Part shown: positions 31,924 to 37,249 of the stretch, piece after piece | Layout: each line of letters begins with the position of its first letter | Numbering within the stretch: the stretch's first letter is position 1 | IMG/VR virus record: IMGVR_UViG_3300024323_000013 | Location: 1 to 37,590 of that record | Length of the DNA: 37,590 nt | Reading direction: 5' to 3' (one strand) | Source: a virus | Position numbers and translations under genes: made by a program | Notes under the pieces: generated by a model | The model's input: the letters and a program-made list of their open reading frames with translations, nothing else | Database searches by the model: none | Told to the model about the DNA's origin: nothing

Positions 31924-33368
31924 CAGAAGGCCATCGCGAACACATGGATGACCGGCCGCGCGGCGTACCCGTACGTGCCAGGATCGACGCCGCGCTGCGC
32001 CACGAAGAGCCGCTTCGTCGCCGGATCGTAGGCCGCGCCGCCGAGCGCATCGGCTTTACTCGGGGATCCAAACGGCAGCGGAATCGCCCAGATCGCGTAC
32101 GGCACGACGTCGTAGGCTTGTTTGGTGCCCGCGATCACAGCGGTGAAGTCGTTCGCGTCGTAGGCCCAGACTTGCCAGCGGTACGGATAGGCGTGTGTCC
32201 CCTTACTGCCGTCCGTGGGGTCATAGCAGATGATCGCGCCGTCCGCAGCCGTCTGCCCCGCGAGTAACGGATCGCTCGTCCCTTCGCCGTAGCAGGCCGA
32301 CCCCAGACCCGTCAGGCCGACAATCAAGAGCGATCGCGTGCCGTCCGGGAACACCGCACCCGTCCCCACGCTGACCATGCCGTACGTCGGAGTCTGCTGC
32401 TCCCACGTGCCCAACGTCGGATGATCACCGGGGTAGTAGACCAGCGGCGTGCCCGTCAGCACCGCGCCAGCCACGAGCTGCGCGCTCGGCCAGGCCACCG
32501 AGACGGGTCCGCGCGAGCCGCGCGAGATGATCGGCTGTCCGAACGCGCCCGCGATCAGGTCGCCGTGCAGGAACGCCTGCCACGCCGACGGGATCGGCGC
32601 GATGTAGCCGCTCACGAAGCCCTGCTGCGTCGCGTTCCACAGTTGCGAGAAGCCGACAAAGCTCGGCGTGGTGAGCGACATCGAGCGCTTGAACTGCGAG
32701 ACCCGTAGGTCATTGTTAGCGTCGTAGTAGATCCCGCCCGTGCCGTAGAGCGCCCCATTGAGCGAGGCCAAGCCTGTGAGCCCGGCTGGGATGGGCGATC
32801 CGCCCGTATTACTGCCGGTGAAATGCCCCTCGCTCGGATCGGTCAGCGATTGAACCACCGACGCGCACGGCAGCGCCGTCACGTTCGTCTGCACACTCGG
32901 CGCGGGCAGCGCGACTTCGCCCACGCGGTTGTTCATCGAGACGAACAGCGACAACCCGGCAGCACCGAGAGCGATCTGGCTCCCGCCGAAGGCGAAGTCA
33001 TCATCGTTGCCGGGACAGATCTTGAAGGCACCCTGATATGTCAACGACGTCGCCTGCACAAGCGGCAAGGTCGACGGACCGGCTGGCGCCGGTGTTGGTG
33101 ATGGCGTCGGTGTAGGAGTTGGCGTGGGGGTCGGCGTGGGGGTCGGCGTCGGACTCGGCAGGTTCGTCGGCGCCGCGGCGCACTGCGCGAGGATGTCGTT
33201 GCGCAGCTGCGCGTTCGTGCCCTTCAGTCCGGTGAAGTTCTTGGCGTCGGCACAGACCTTGGCCGACTGGGTCGCGGTCAGGTCGATCGTCTGCGCCAGC
33301 ACCCGCACGCCGGCGAGCAGGTACACGACCGTGAGCACGCACACGAGGCGAGAGCCGCAGTTAGACAT
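31923..33368 (-). CDS. Exported protein with Thr-Pro linker and propeller-like domain
   Basis: A 481-residue protein with a clear signal peptide (MSNCGSRLVCVLTVVYLLAG, cleavage likely after VLAQ or nearby). A small Cys-containing domain follows (SAKVCADAKNF, LRNDILAQCAA), then a (Thr-Pro)n linker at about residues 73-93, then a C-terminal region of about 375 residues. That region has repeated short strands and turns (LTYQGAFKICPGNDDDFAFG, LSLFVSMNNRVGEVALP, GALYGTGGIYYDANNDLRVS, GGAAYDPATKRLFVAQRG), resembling a beta-propeller. Signal peptides are rare among phage structural proteins. It may act at the host envelope (exclusion, receptor masking) or be a cargo gene. The ribosome site is weak, so expression may differ from neighbours. 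Confidence 0.75.
   Translation of the reverse strand: MSNCGSRLVCVLTVVYLLAGVRVLAQTIDLTATQSAKVCADAKNFTGLKGTNAQLRNDILAQCAAAPTNLPSPTPTPTPTPTPTPTPTPSPTPAPAGPSTLPLVQATSLTYQGAFKICPGNDDDFAFGGSQIALGAAGLSLFVSMNNRVGEVALPAPSVQTNVTALPCASVVQSLTDPSEGHFTGSNTGGSPIPAGLTGLASLNGALYGTGGIYYDANNDLRVSQFKRSMSLTTPSFVGFSQLWNATQQGFVSGYIAPIPSAWQAFLHGDLIAGAFGQPIISRGSRGPVSVAWPSAQLVAGAVLTGTPLVYYPGDHPTLGTWEQQTPTYGMVSVGTGAVFPDGTRSLLIVGLTGLGSACYGEGTSDPLLAGQTAADGAIICYDPTDGSKGTHAYPYRWQVWAYDANDFTAVIAGTKQAYDVVPYAIWAIPLPFGSPSKADALGGAAYDPATKRLFVAQRGVDPGTYGYAARPVIHVFAMAF
33091..33156 (-). repeat. Thr-Pro-coding short tandem repeat
   Basis: Six- and twelve-nt units such as GGCGTGGGGGTC (plus strand) code for the Thr-Pro linker of the exported protein. 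The cleanest copies are at 33121-33147. In-frame slippage would change linker length without breaking the gene. Confidence 0.8.
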
Positions 33369-33461
33369 CTAGGCTGAGGGATTGGGCCGTCGATGCTAAT
33401 GATGGGGCCGAATGGATCAGGCTGAACGCTGCGCGTCGTATGAAGTTGCGAGATGTTGTAT
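33369..33461 (-). other. 93-nt gap before the exported-protein gene
   Basis: One of the few non-overlapping junctions. It could hold a late promoter downstream of the HTH regulator, but I see no convincing -35/-10 pair and no strong ribosome site at the exported gene's ATG. No stable hairpin was noticed. Confidence 0.3.
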
Positions 33462-33692
33462 CTAATTCGGGACGATGAAGGCGTTCAGCGCAGACTCCGC
33501 GATGAGGTACGTGCCGCGCCGTGTCCCTCCCGGGAGCCGACGTGCCGGCAACAGACCGCGCCGAATGTACCGACGGATCGTCTCAGGGCATTTCTTGAGT
33601 CGCTTCGCCGCTGCTGCGACTTCGAGCAGGTGTTCGGTCGCGGCGATCTCAGTCTCAGCGTCTGATAGCGCTTTGTCGGGATTTGTGCTCAT
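33462..33692 (-). CDS. MerR/excisionase-type helix-turn-helix protein
   Basis: A 76-residue protein (MSTNPDKALSDAETEIAATE) with a compact winged HTH: LLEVAAAAKRLKKCPETIRR is the helix-turn-helix, YIRRGLLPARRLPGGTRRGT the wing, and YLIAESALNAFIVPN the closing helix. This is the HTH_17/excisionase-like fold used by Xis and phage regulators. Its place between early micro-genes and the late operon would suit control of late genes or excision. It overlaps the 25-residue gene before it (ATGA). No integrase is visible to confirm an excisionase role. Confidence 0.85.
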   Translation of the reverse strand: MSTNPDKALSDAETEIAATEHLLEVAAAAKRLKKCPETIRRYIRRGLLPARRLPGGTRRGTYLIAESALNAFIVPN

Positions 33693-33766
33693 TGGTCCTG
33701 GCGAGGCGTAGACGCCGCCACAAGTGAGCCCTCGAAATATGTCGTGCTGGTCTGACGGGCTTTCAT
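33689..33766 (-). CDS. 25-residue micro-protein
   Basis: ATG 33766 to TGA 33689. The start overlaps the stop of the previous gene (ATGA) and has AGGAG eight nt upstream. The stop overlaps the start of the HTH gene in the same way. The peptide starts MKARQTSTTYFEGSLVAAS and ends in a Pro/Gln segment (TPRQDQ) like other proteins in this cluster. It may mainly serve to couple translation to the HTH gene. No function can be read from it. Confidence 0.6.
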   Translation of the reverse strand: MKARQTSTTYFEGSLVAASTPRQDQ

Positions 33767-34008
33767 TCTGGCTGCTCCTGCAGGGCCGACCCAGGATCGG
33801 TGCTGTAAATTCGCTCCGTTCCGACCGGATCGATATGCGAGGTCACGTCGATATAGGAGACCTCGCCGCGCTTCATCCGCTCACGAAATGTGGCGATCTC
33901 GATGTCCCGGCTCGCGCGCCCTCGGTGCCATGTTTCAATCAGCAGCTCACCGCCTCGATTCGGAGGGGCGAACGCGCGGATCGTGTAATCAGCGTCTTTC
34001 GGCTTCAT
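33763..34008 (-). CDS. Early-region protein, unknown
   Basis: An 81-residue protein from ATG 34008, eight nt after AGGAG supplied by the end of the preceding gene. It reads MKPKDADYTIRAFAPPNRGG, ELLIETWHRGRASRDIEIAT, then RGEVSYIDVTSHIDP, a mixed alpha/beta chain with no motif I know. It ends LQEQPE. The frame is open further upstream over the previous gene but with no ribosome site there. Overlaps both neighbours by four nt. Confidence 0.65.
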   Translation of the reverse strand: MKPKDADYTIRAFAPPNRGGELLIETWHRGRASRDIEIATFRERMKRGEVSYIDVTSHIDPVGTERIYSTDPGSALQEQPE

Positions 34009-34502
34009 GATTTGTGCTCCTGCGGAGGCGCGCAGAGATGTTTCGCTCCGCACTGCTGGCACGTCACCCACTCGACTTGCTGAACACCAGACGGGAGCGG
34101 TTCCTGTGGGGGCGCGACCGCCTCAGAAAACGTGGCTGATCGTCCGATGTTGTGACCGTGATGCCGCAACAACGCGCTACGTCCGCTATTGAACTTCGCG
34201 TTGGCCCACGAGCGTGGCTGAATCTGAAAATCAATCGGCAGGCCGGTTAGCTTCTGGCCGAACGCGCTCCACGCGAGACACATTGCGACCCACTTCGGAT
34301 TGGACTGCTGCCGGTCAGGATCGCCGTAACCCTGCGCCGCATAGTCCTCGTCTTCCAGCAGCACGCGCACGTCTACATCGCGCCAGCCGTCCTTTTGGTT
34401 CATGGACGAGCCGACGTGATACGCGACGTTCTGGCCGAATGCCTGAAACACAAACTCCCCGAACTCTTGGAGCCACACCGTTTGTGGAAAACCGACGCTC
34501 AT
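34005..34502 (-). CDS. Nucleotidyltransferase-like protein with C-terminal Cys cluster
   Basis: A 165-residue protein from ATG 34502. It carries the pattern of the polymerase-beta/minimal nucleotidyltransferase fold: VGSSMNQKDGWRDVDVRVLL has the G-S (31-32) and D-x-D (42, 44), and GLPIDFQIQPR supplies the third Asp (91). Such enzymes transfer NMP groups to proteins, RNA or drugs; many phage copies are uncharacterised. After a proline-rich spacer (VAPPQEP) a short metal-like site follows (CQQCGAKHLC). The last residues APPQEHKS come from the shared junction sequence. Target unknown. Confidence 0.65.
   Translation of the reverse strand: MSVGFPQTVWLQEFGEFVFQAFGQNVAYHVGSSMNQKDGWRDVDVRVLLEDEDYAAQGYGDPDRQQSNPKWVAMCLAWSAFGQKLTGLPIDFQIQPRSWANAKFNSGRSALLRHHGHNIGRSATFSEAVAPPQEPLPSGVQQVEWVTCQQCGAKHLCAPPQEHKS
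34013..34032 (-). repeat. Junction element copy (tail plus ribosome site), variant
   Basis: Minus strand CGCGCCTCCGCAGGAGCACA: codes for APPQEH of the nucleotidyltransferase-like protein and supplies AGGAG eight nt before ATG 34008. Two differences from the common form. Confidence 0.75.
34103..34122 (-). repeat. Junction element copy inside a gene
   Basis: Minus strand GGCGGTCGCGCCCCCACAGG: codes for VAPPQ within the nucleotidyltransferase-like gene, where no gene boundary exists. The downstream AGGAG has become AGGAA. Confidence 0.75.
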
Positions 34503-34843
34503 GTGTGCTCCTGTGGGGGCGCGGGCGCCCATCGGCACAACGTGATTTCGTCCTCCTGTTGTCGTTCCTGTTCCGCCTCGTAGTCGTGAATCGGAGACGA
34601 GGCAGACGTATAGGTTATGCCCTCAATCGTTCTCACCCTAACGCCTGCATCGTTCGCGATGGCCTGTGCTTGGGCTGGTGTCAAGTCGTCGTCGGACGCC
34701 AGAATCTCCGATAGCCTGTTGGCCCAGAAGTCCGAGCTTTCACGTAGACCCCACACCACGGGATCGCCGTGAAGCGTCGGCGGATTACCGCAGGAGCGGC
34801 GCATCTCGTCCGCGAGCGCATGAAGTCGCTCTCTTATTTGCAT
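34499..34843 (-). CDS. Early-region helical protein, unknown
   Basis: A 114-residue protein from ATG 34843 (MQIRERLHALADEMRRSCG), preceded by GGAGG and overlapping the membrane micro-gene by ten nt. It is helical (WANRLSEILASDDDLTPAQA), with a short strand pair (GVRVRTIEGITYT), a charged stretch (YEAEQERQQEDEITL) and the shared tail APAPPQEHT. No family recognised. Its end provides AGGAG for the nucleotidyltransferase-like gene. Confidence 0.65.
   Translation of the reverse strand: MQIRERLHALADEMRRSCGNPPTLHGDPVVWGLRESSDFWANRLSEILASDDDLTPAQAQAIANDAGVRVRTIEGITYTSASSPIHDYEAEQERQQEDEITLCRWAPAPPQEHT
34504..34523 (-). repeat. Junction element copy
   Basis: Minus strand CGCGCCCCCACAGGAGCACA: end of the 34843 gene (APPQEHT) and AGGAG five nt before ATG 34502. 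Confidence 0.85.
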
Positions 34844-34941
34844 ATGCCTCCGCAGGTGATTCGCGCGTAGACGAGCCATCCACCAATGGCTAATTCAGCC
34901 GCGACAATAGCCCACAGAGTCCAAGTCACAAGTGCCTTCAT
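34834..34941 (-). CDS. 35-residue single-pass membrane micro-protein
   Basis: ATG 34941 abuts the preceding TAA, with GAGGAG eight nt upstream; TAA at 34834 lies inside the next gene. After MKALVTW comes a hydrophobic helix (LWAIVAAELAIGGWLVYA) and a short end with two cysteines (RITCGGICK). The strong ribosome site, neat packing and clean helix make it likely real. Such micro-proteins often modulate host membrane proteins or holins. Too short to be found by ordinary gene callers. Confidence 0.7.
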   Translation of the reverse strand: MKALVTWTLWAIVAAELAIGGWLVYARITCGGICK

Positions 34942-35142
34942 TTAGCTTTCTCCTCTTTTGTGCTCCTGTGGGGGCGCGACCGCCGCCGTATGTCTAACTA
35001 GATATTCTTCAAACGTCTCGTTCGGGTGCTCGATGCGCTCACGAGAGCGCAGACAGCGTGTGCAGTAGGTAAAGTCCCACCCCCATTCATCGCTCACGCC
35101 GTGATACCGATGACCGAGCCACCAGCAGATCAGGCGCTTCAC
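34942..35142 (-). CDS. Small Cys/His protein, DUF1660-like
   Basis: A 66-residue protein from GTG 35142, overlapping the previous TGA (GTGA) and eight nt after AGGAG. It reads MKRLICWWLGHRYHGVSDEW (initiator Met), WDFTYCTRCLRSRERIE. A Cys, His and C-x2-C set resembles the small phage DUF1660 'C..fGH......C.rC' zinc-binding proteins. The C-terminus is the shared tail VAPPQEHK plus RGES. Function of the family is unknown. Confidence 0.7.
   Translation of the reverse strand: MKRLICWWLGHRYHGVSDEWGWDFTYCTRCLRSRERIEHPNETFEEYLVRHTAAVAPPQEHKRGES
34959..34978 (-). repeat. Junction element copy
   Basis: Same 20 nt as at 34504; codes for APPQEHK of the DUF1660-like protein. A second GAGGAG follows and serves the membrane micro-gene at 34941. 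Confidence 0.85.
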
Positions 35143-35837
35143 TTCGTGTGCTCCTGTGGGGGCGGGGCGACCGCCCACAAGTGCTGAACGACTCGCCCTT
35201 CGCCTTTCAGGAACCACGCCTGAATGATCGACGCATCCTCAGCGCGAGCAAATCGCACAGCATTTTCGTGCTTCTCGCTCCACGGATAAAACGCCTGCGT
35301 GGAGGGACCGGGGCAGGCGTGGCCGTCGAAGTATTCCAAGATGCTGTGGTGATACCGCTCGATCACGTATCCGACTTCGCGCGTGTCCATCGAGTTTTCC
35401 TTTTGGGGCGCGGGCGGGGCGACAGACGCCTCCCCTGCTGGATCGGTGAATCGAATCGTGGTTTCGAACGGCGGATTGCAGCCGGGATAAATCATCTGGC
35501 CAAAATCCGACATCAGCGACCAGAGCTGCCAGCGTGACCAGCCGTCGTTCTCAGCTTCCTGCTGTTCGACTCGCTTCAGTTCGCCAAGCTCAATCCGAGA
35601 AGTTTTGCGCCACTCCACTTCGCGCGCACGCAGGAGATCCTTCCCAGGCTTCCGTAGCTTGACCCACACGTATTCGTTCAAATTAAATTCTGGCGGGGCG
35701 AGGGCGATCGCGCGGGCGGACGCCCCGACCGAGGGATGAAAGGTTGCCATCTCCAACGGTCCTTTGCACGCGAAGCACTTCATACTCTTCGCAAATCCCT
35801 GCGTTGCGTGGCAGTTCTGACAAATCCAAAAGCTCAT
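35139..35837 (-). CDS. Zinc-ribbon protein; apparent in-frame fusion of two genes
   Basis: A 232-residue protein from ATG 35837. Residues 1-46 are a zinc ribbon (WICQNCHATQG, MKCFACKGPLEM) identical at DNA level to the copy at the window end. Residues 47-148 are helical/beta of unknown type (EYVWVKLRKPGKDLLRAREV, GWSRWQLWSLMSDFGQMIYP). The linker GEASVAPPAPQKENS leads into MDTREVGYVIERYHHSILEY (residue 150 on). The linker DNA contains AAGGAAAAC just before that ATG (35390), so the last 83 codons look like a once separate gene, or are still started internally. The end VAPPPQEHTK is the shared tail. Confidence 0.7.
   Translation of the reverse strand: MSFWICQNCHATQGFAKSMKCFACKGPLEMATFHPSVGASARAIALAPPEFNLNEYVWVKLRKPGKDLLRAREVEWRKTSRIELGELKRVEQQEAENDGWSRWQLWSLMSDFGQMIYPGCNPPFETTIRFTDPAGEASVAPPAPQKENSMDTREVGYVIERYHHSILEYFDGHACPGPSTQAFYPWSEKHENAVRFARAEDASIIQAWFLKGEGRVVQHLWAVAPPPQEHTK
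35147..35164 (-). repeat. Junction element copy
   Basis: Minus strand CGCCCCCACAGGAGCACA: codes for PPPQEHT at the end of the fused zinc-ribbon gene and gives AGGAG eight nt before GTG 35142. Confidence 0.85.
35405..35436 (-). repeat. 32-bp linker repeat, copy 1
   Basis: Identical to 37018-37049. Codes for GEASVAPPAP in the fused zinc-ribbon gene, just before the internal AAGGAA...ATG. Confidence 0.85.
35688..35717 (-). repeat. 30-bp ARAIALAPPE-coding repeat, copy 1
   Basis: Identical to 37294-37323; part of the same sequence also occurs in the 127-bp repeat at 37464. Codes for the linker after the zinc ribbon. Confidence 0.85.
35702..35828 (-). repeat. 127-bp exact repeat, internal copy
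   Basis: Identical to 37464-37590 (offset 1762). It codes for the zinc-ribbon N-terminus of the gene at 35837. The match begins at GGGCGATCG and would continue or stop beyond the window edge in the other copy. Confidence 0.95.
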
Positions 35838-36082
35838 TTCGCCTCCTGCGGCGGGCAACCCGAATCAGACACCGACGAAGAAGCTTTAACCCGCCGCTTC
35901 TTCGGACCCACGCGCACGACGGAAGCTACAGCGTCGGCGTCGAGTCCTTGTCGAACGAAGTCGAGATTGATTTCAGCGGTCTGCTTGTCGCGAAACCTCA
36001 CGATTGGGCCTGAGCCTGCGATGTCGCCGTGACGAAGCCACCCTACGCCACGAGGAAACACCACGCGAATTACGTAGGGCAT
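35834..36082 (-). CDS. Early-region protein, unknown
   Basis: An 82-residue protein from ATG 36082 (MPYVIRVVFPRGVGWLRHGD); a GTG three codons upstream is the alternative. A weak AGGTG precedes the ATG. The chain has VRFRDKQTAEINLDFVRQGL and a basic segment (VGPKKRRVKASSS) and ends CPPQEAK, a degenerate form of the shared tail. It overlaps the next gene by four nt. No family recognised. Confidence 0.6.
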   Translation of the reverse strand: MPYVIRVVFPRGVGWLRHGDIAGSGPIVRFRDKQTAEINLDFVRQGLDADAVASVVRVGPKKRRVKASSSVSDSGCPPQEAK

Positions 36083-36159
36083 TTTGTTCACCTATCTCCG
36101 TCGCTTCGATGCGGTAGATCCCGTCACTCGAAGCGGCCACTGGCTGTCCACGCGCGTCT

Positions 36160-36372
36160 CTACTTGCTTTCGTTCTTCGTGTGGGTGTGCGGCGGGCCAC
36201 CCGAAGACGACACCCCGCCTTCAAAGGTTGTCAACGTCATTTGTATCGGCTGTTCCAACACGAAGCCGCGATGATCGATGACGATGAAATTACCTCGCGT
36301 ATCGCCGTAGCCCACAAACGCCGTGAGTGGCGTATGCGCGATCTCCAGAATCGTCGCCGCCGTGCCGCTCAT
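36160..36372 (-). CDS. Early-region protein, unknown
   Basis: A 70-residue protein (MSGTAATILEIAHTPLTAFV) with CAGGAG eight nt before the ATG and a four-nt overlap with the previous stop. It is beta-rich (NFIVIDHRGFVLEQPIQMTL) and ends in a Gly/Pro/His segment (GGPPHTHTKNESK). No known family. The 77-nt space between this gene and the next holds only a 19-codon frame of doubtful value. Confidence 0.6.
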   Translation of the reverse strand: MSGTAATILEIAHTPLTAFVGYGDTRGNFIVIDHRGFVLEQPIQMTLTTFEGGVSSSGGPPHTHTKNESK

Positions 36373-36575
36373 TTCGGTGTCTCCTGATGGGCGCCCGAGG
36401 CCGTCTTCTCGTCGGAAATGTGTTTACGAATCCACCACATAGCCCACTGAATTGCGCGCCAGTCGCCGCGATAAATCATGTCCGACTGACGCTCGGGGTG
36501 ATCGTGGAACGCATCGAAGAGCCGCGCGTGCAACTTGTCAAATCGGGCGAAGTCTTTCTTGTTAACGCGCTTCAC
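36369..36575 (-). CDS. Early-region helical protein, unknown
   Basis: A 68-residue protein from GTG 36575, five nt after AAGGAG and overlapping the previous TGA (GTGA). It reads MKRVNKKDFARFDKLHARLF (initiator Met), FHDHPERQSDMIYRGDWRAI and MWWIRKHISDEK: helical, basic and Trp-rich, ending GAHQETPK, a variant of the shared tail. It could be a small binding or anti-host protein, but nothing identifies a target. Confidence 0.6.
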   Translation of the reverse strand: MKRVNKKDFARFDKLHARLFDAFHDHPERQSDMIYRGDWRAIQWAMWWIRKHISDEKTASGAHQETPK

Positions 36576-37249
36576 GCATTCTCCTTCTTGGCTGCGCCCG
36601 AGGACGGTGGAGTCGATAATTTGCGACGTTCAATTTGCGCGTCGATCTTCAGCGTCCTACGGTGGTGATGGTTAATGCGGTCAATCGCATCGGTCAGCGC
36701 GTCCACATAACCACTAAGCTCCCACCAGCCGCCGGTCCCCGCTCTCCGTCCAGCCCCTCGCTCTGGTTCCTGAGCAGTCAAGGCGAAGCAGTCGCGCAGC
36801 TTCACGAGTTCTGCGTTCAACGCTTCAAACGTCATTGGGATTGGCGTACTTAGCGGCGCAGGGCCTGCGAGCGGAATGGGTGCCAGCGCAGCCTTCCACG
36901 CCTTCCGCAAGGCTTCGCAGATGATCGCTTCGGCCTGTGCGCCGCCTTCCTCGGATGTGTCGATTAGGAGTTCTTCACAAAGCTGCGACGCCCAATCGTC
37001 AAACGGCGGTTCGGTTGGGGGCGCGGGCGGGGCGACAGACGCCTCCCCTTCGACTTCCTGAAAATCTGCGAGCTTGTCGAATAGTAGATTTAGTAATGCA
37101 TCAGGCCAGTGTTCGCGCCTGTAATCCCACATCAAACCGCAATCGTTGCAGAGGTGATAGTCGTTACCTCCAGTTCGATTGTCGTGAGCGCCTTTTCGTC
37201 CACAGGCAATCATTCTGCGCAATTCGAGTACCGTCAGCCTATCGTTCAT
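36572..37249 (-). CDS. Early-region protein with Cys/His N-terminus, unknown
   Basis: A 225-residue protein from ATG 37249 (MNDRLTVLELRRMIACGRKG), with GAGG seven nt upstream and a four-nt overlap with the previous stop. YHLCNDCGLMW (about residues 31-41) with Cys16 and His22 could bind metal. A proline-rich linker (EGEASVAPPAPPTEPP) follows, matching the linker in the gene at 35139. A helical domain comes next (SQLCEELLIDTSEEGGAQAE), then a second Pro-rich spacer and a last helical part (FEALNAELVKLRDCFALTAQ). It seems built from modules joined by the repeated linkers. Confidence 0.65.
   Translation of the reverse strand: MNDRLTVLELRRMIACGRKGAHDNRTGGNDYHLCNDCGLMWDYRREHWPDALLNLLFDKLADFQEVEGEASVAPPAPPTEPPFDDWASQLCEELLIDTSEEGGAQAEAIICEALRKAWKAALAPIPLAGPAPLSTPIPMTFEALNAELVKLRDCFALTAQEPERGAGRRAGTGGWWELSGYVDALTDAIDRINHHHRRTLKIDAQIERRKLSTPPSSGAAKKENA
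37018..37049 (-). repeat. 32-bp linker repeat, copy 2
   Basis: Identical to 35405-35436. Codes for GEASVAPPAP between two domains of the 225-residue protein. Confidence 0.85.

Noticed and set aside
33091-33156. CRISPR-like or origin iterons
   Set aside because: The short repeats are in frame and simply code for Thr-Pro; there are no spacers and no AT-rich region.
36083-36159. Possible 19-codon gene between 36160 and 36082
   Set aside because: GTG start only, no clear ribosome site, and no recognisable features; left as leader sequence.
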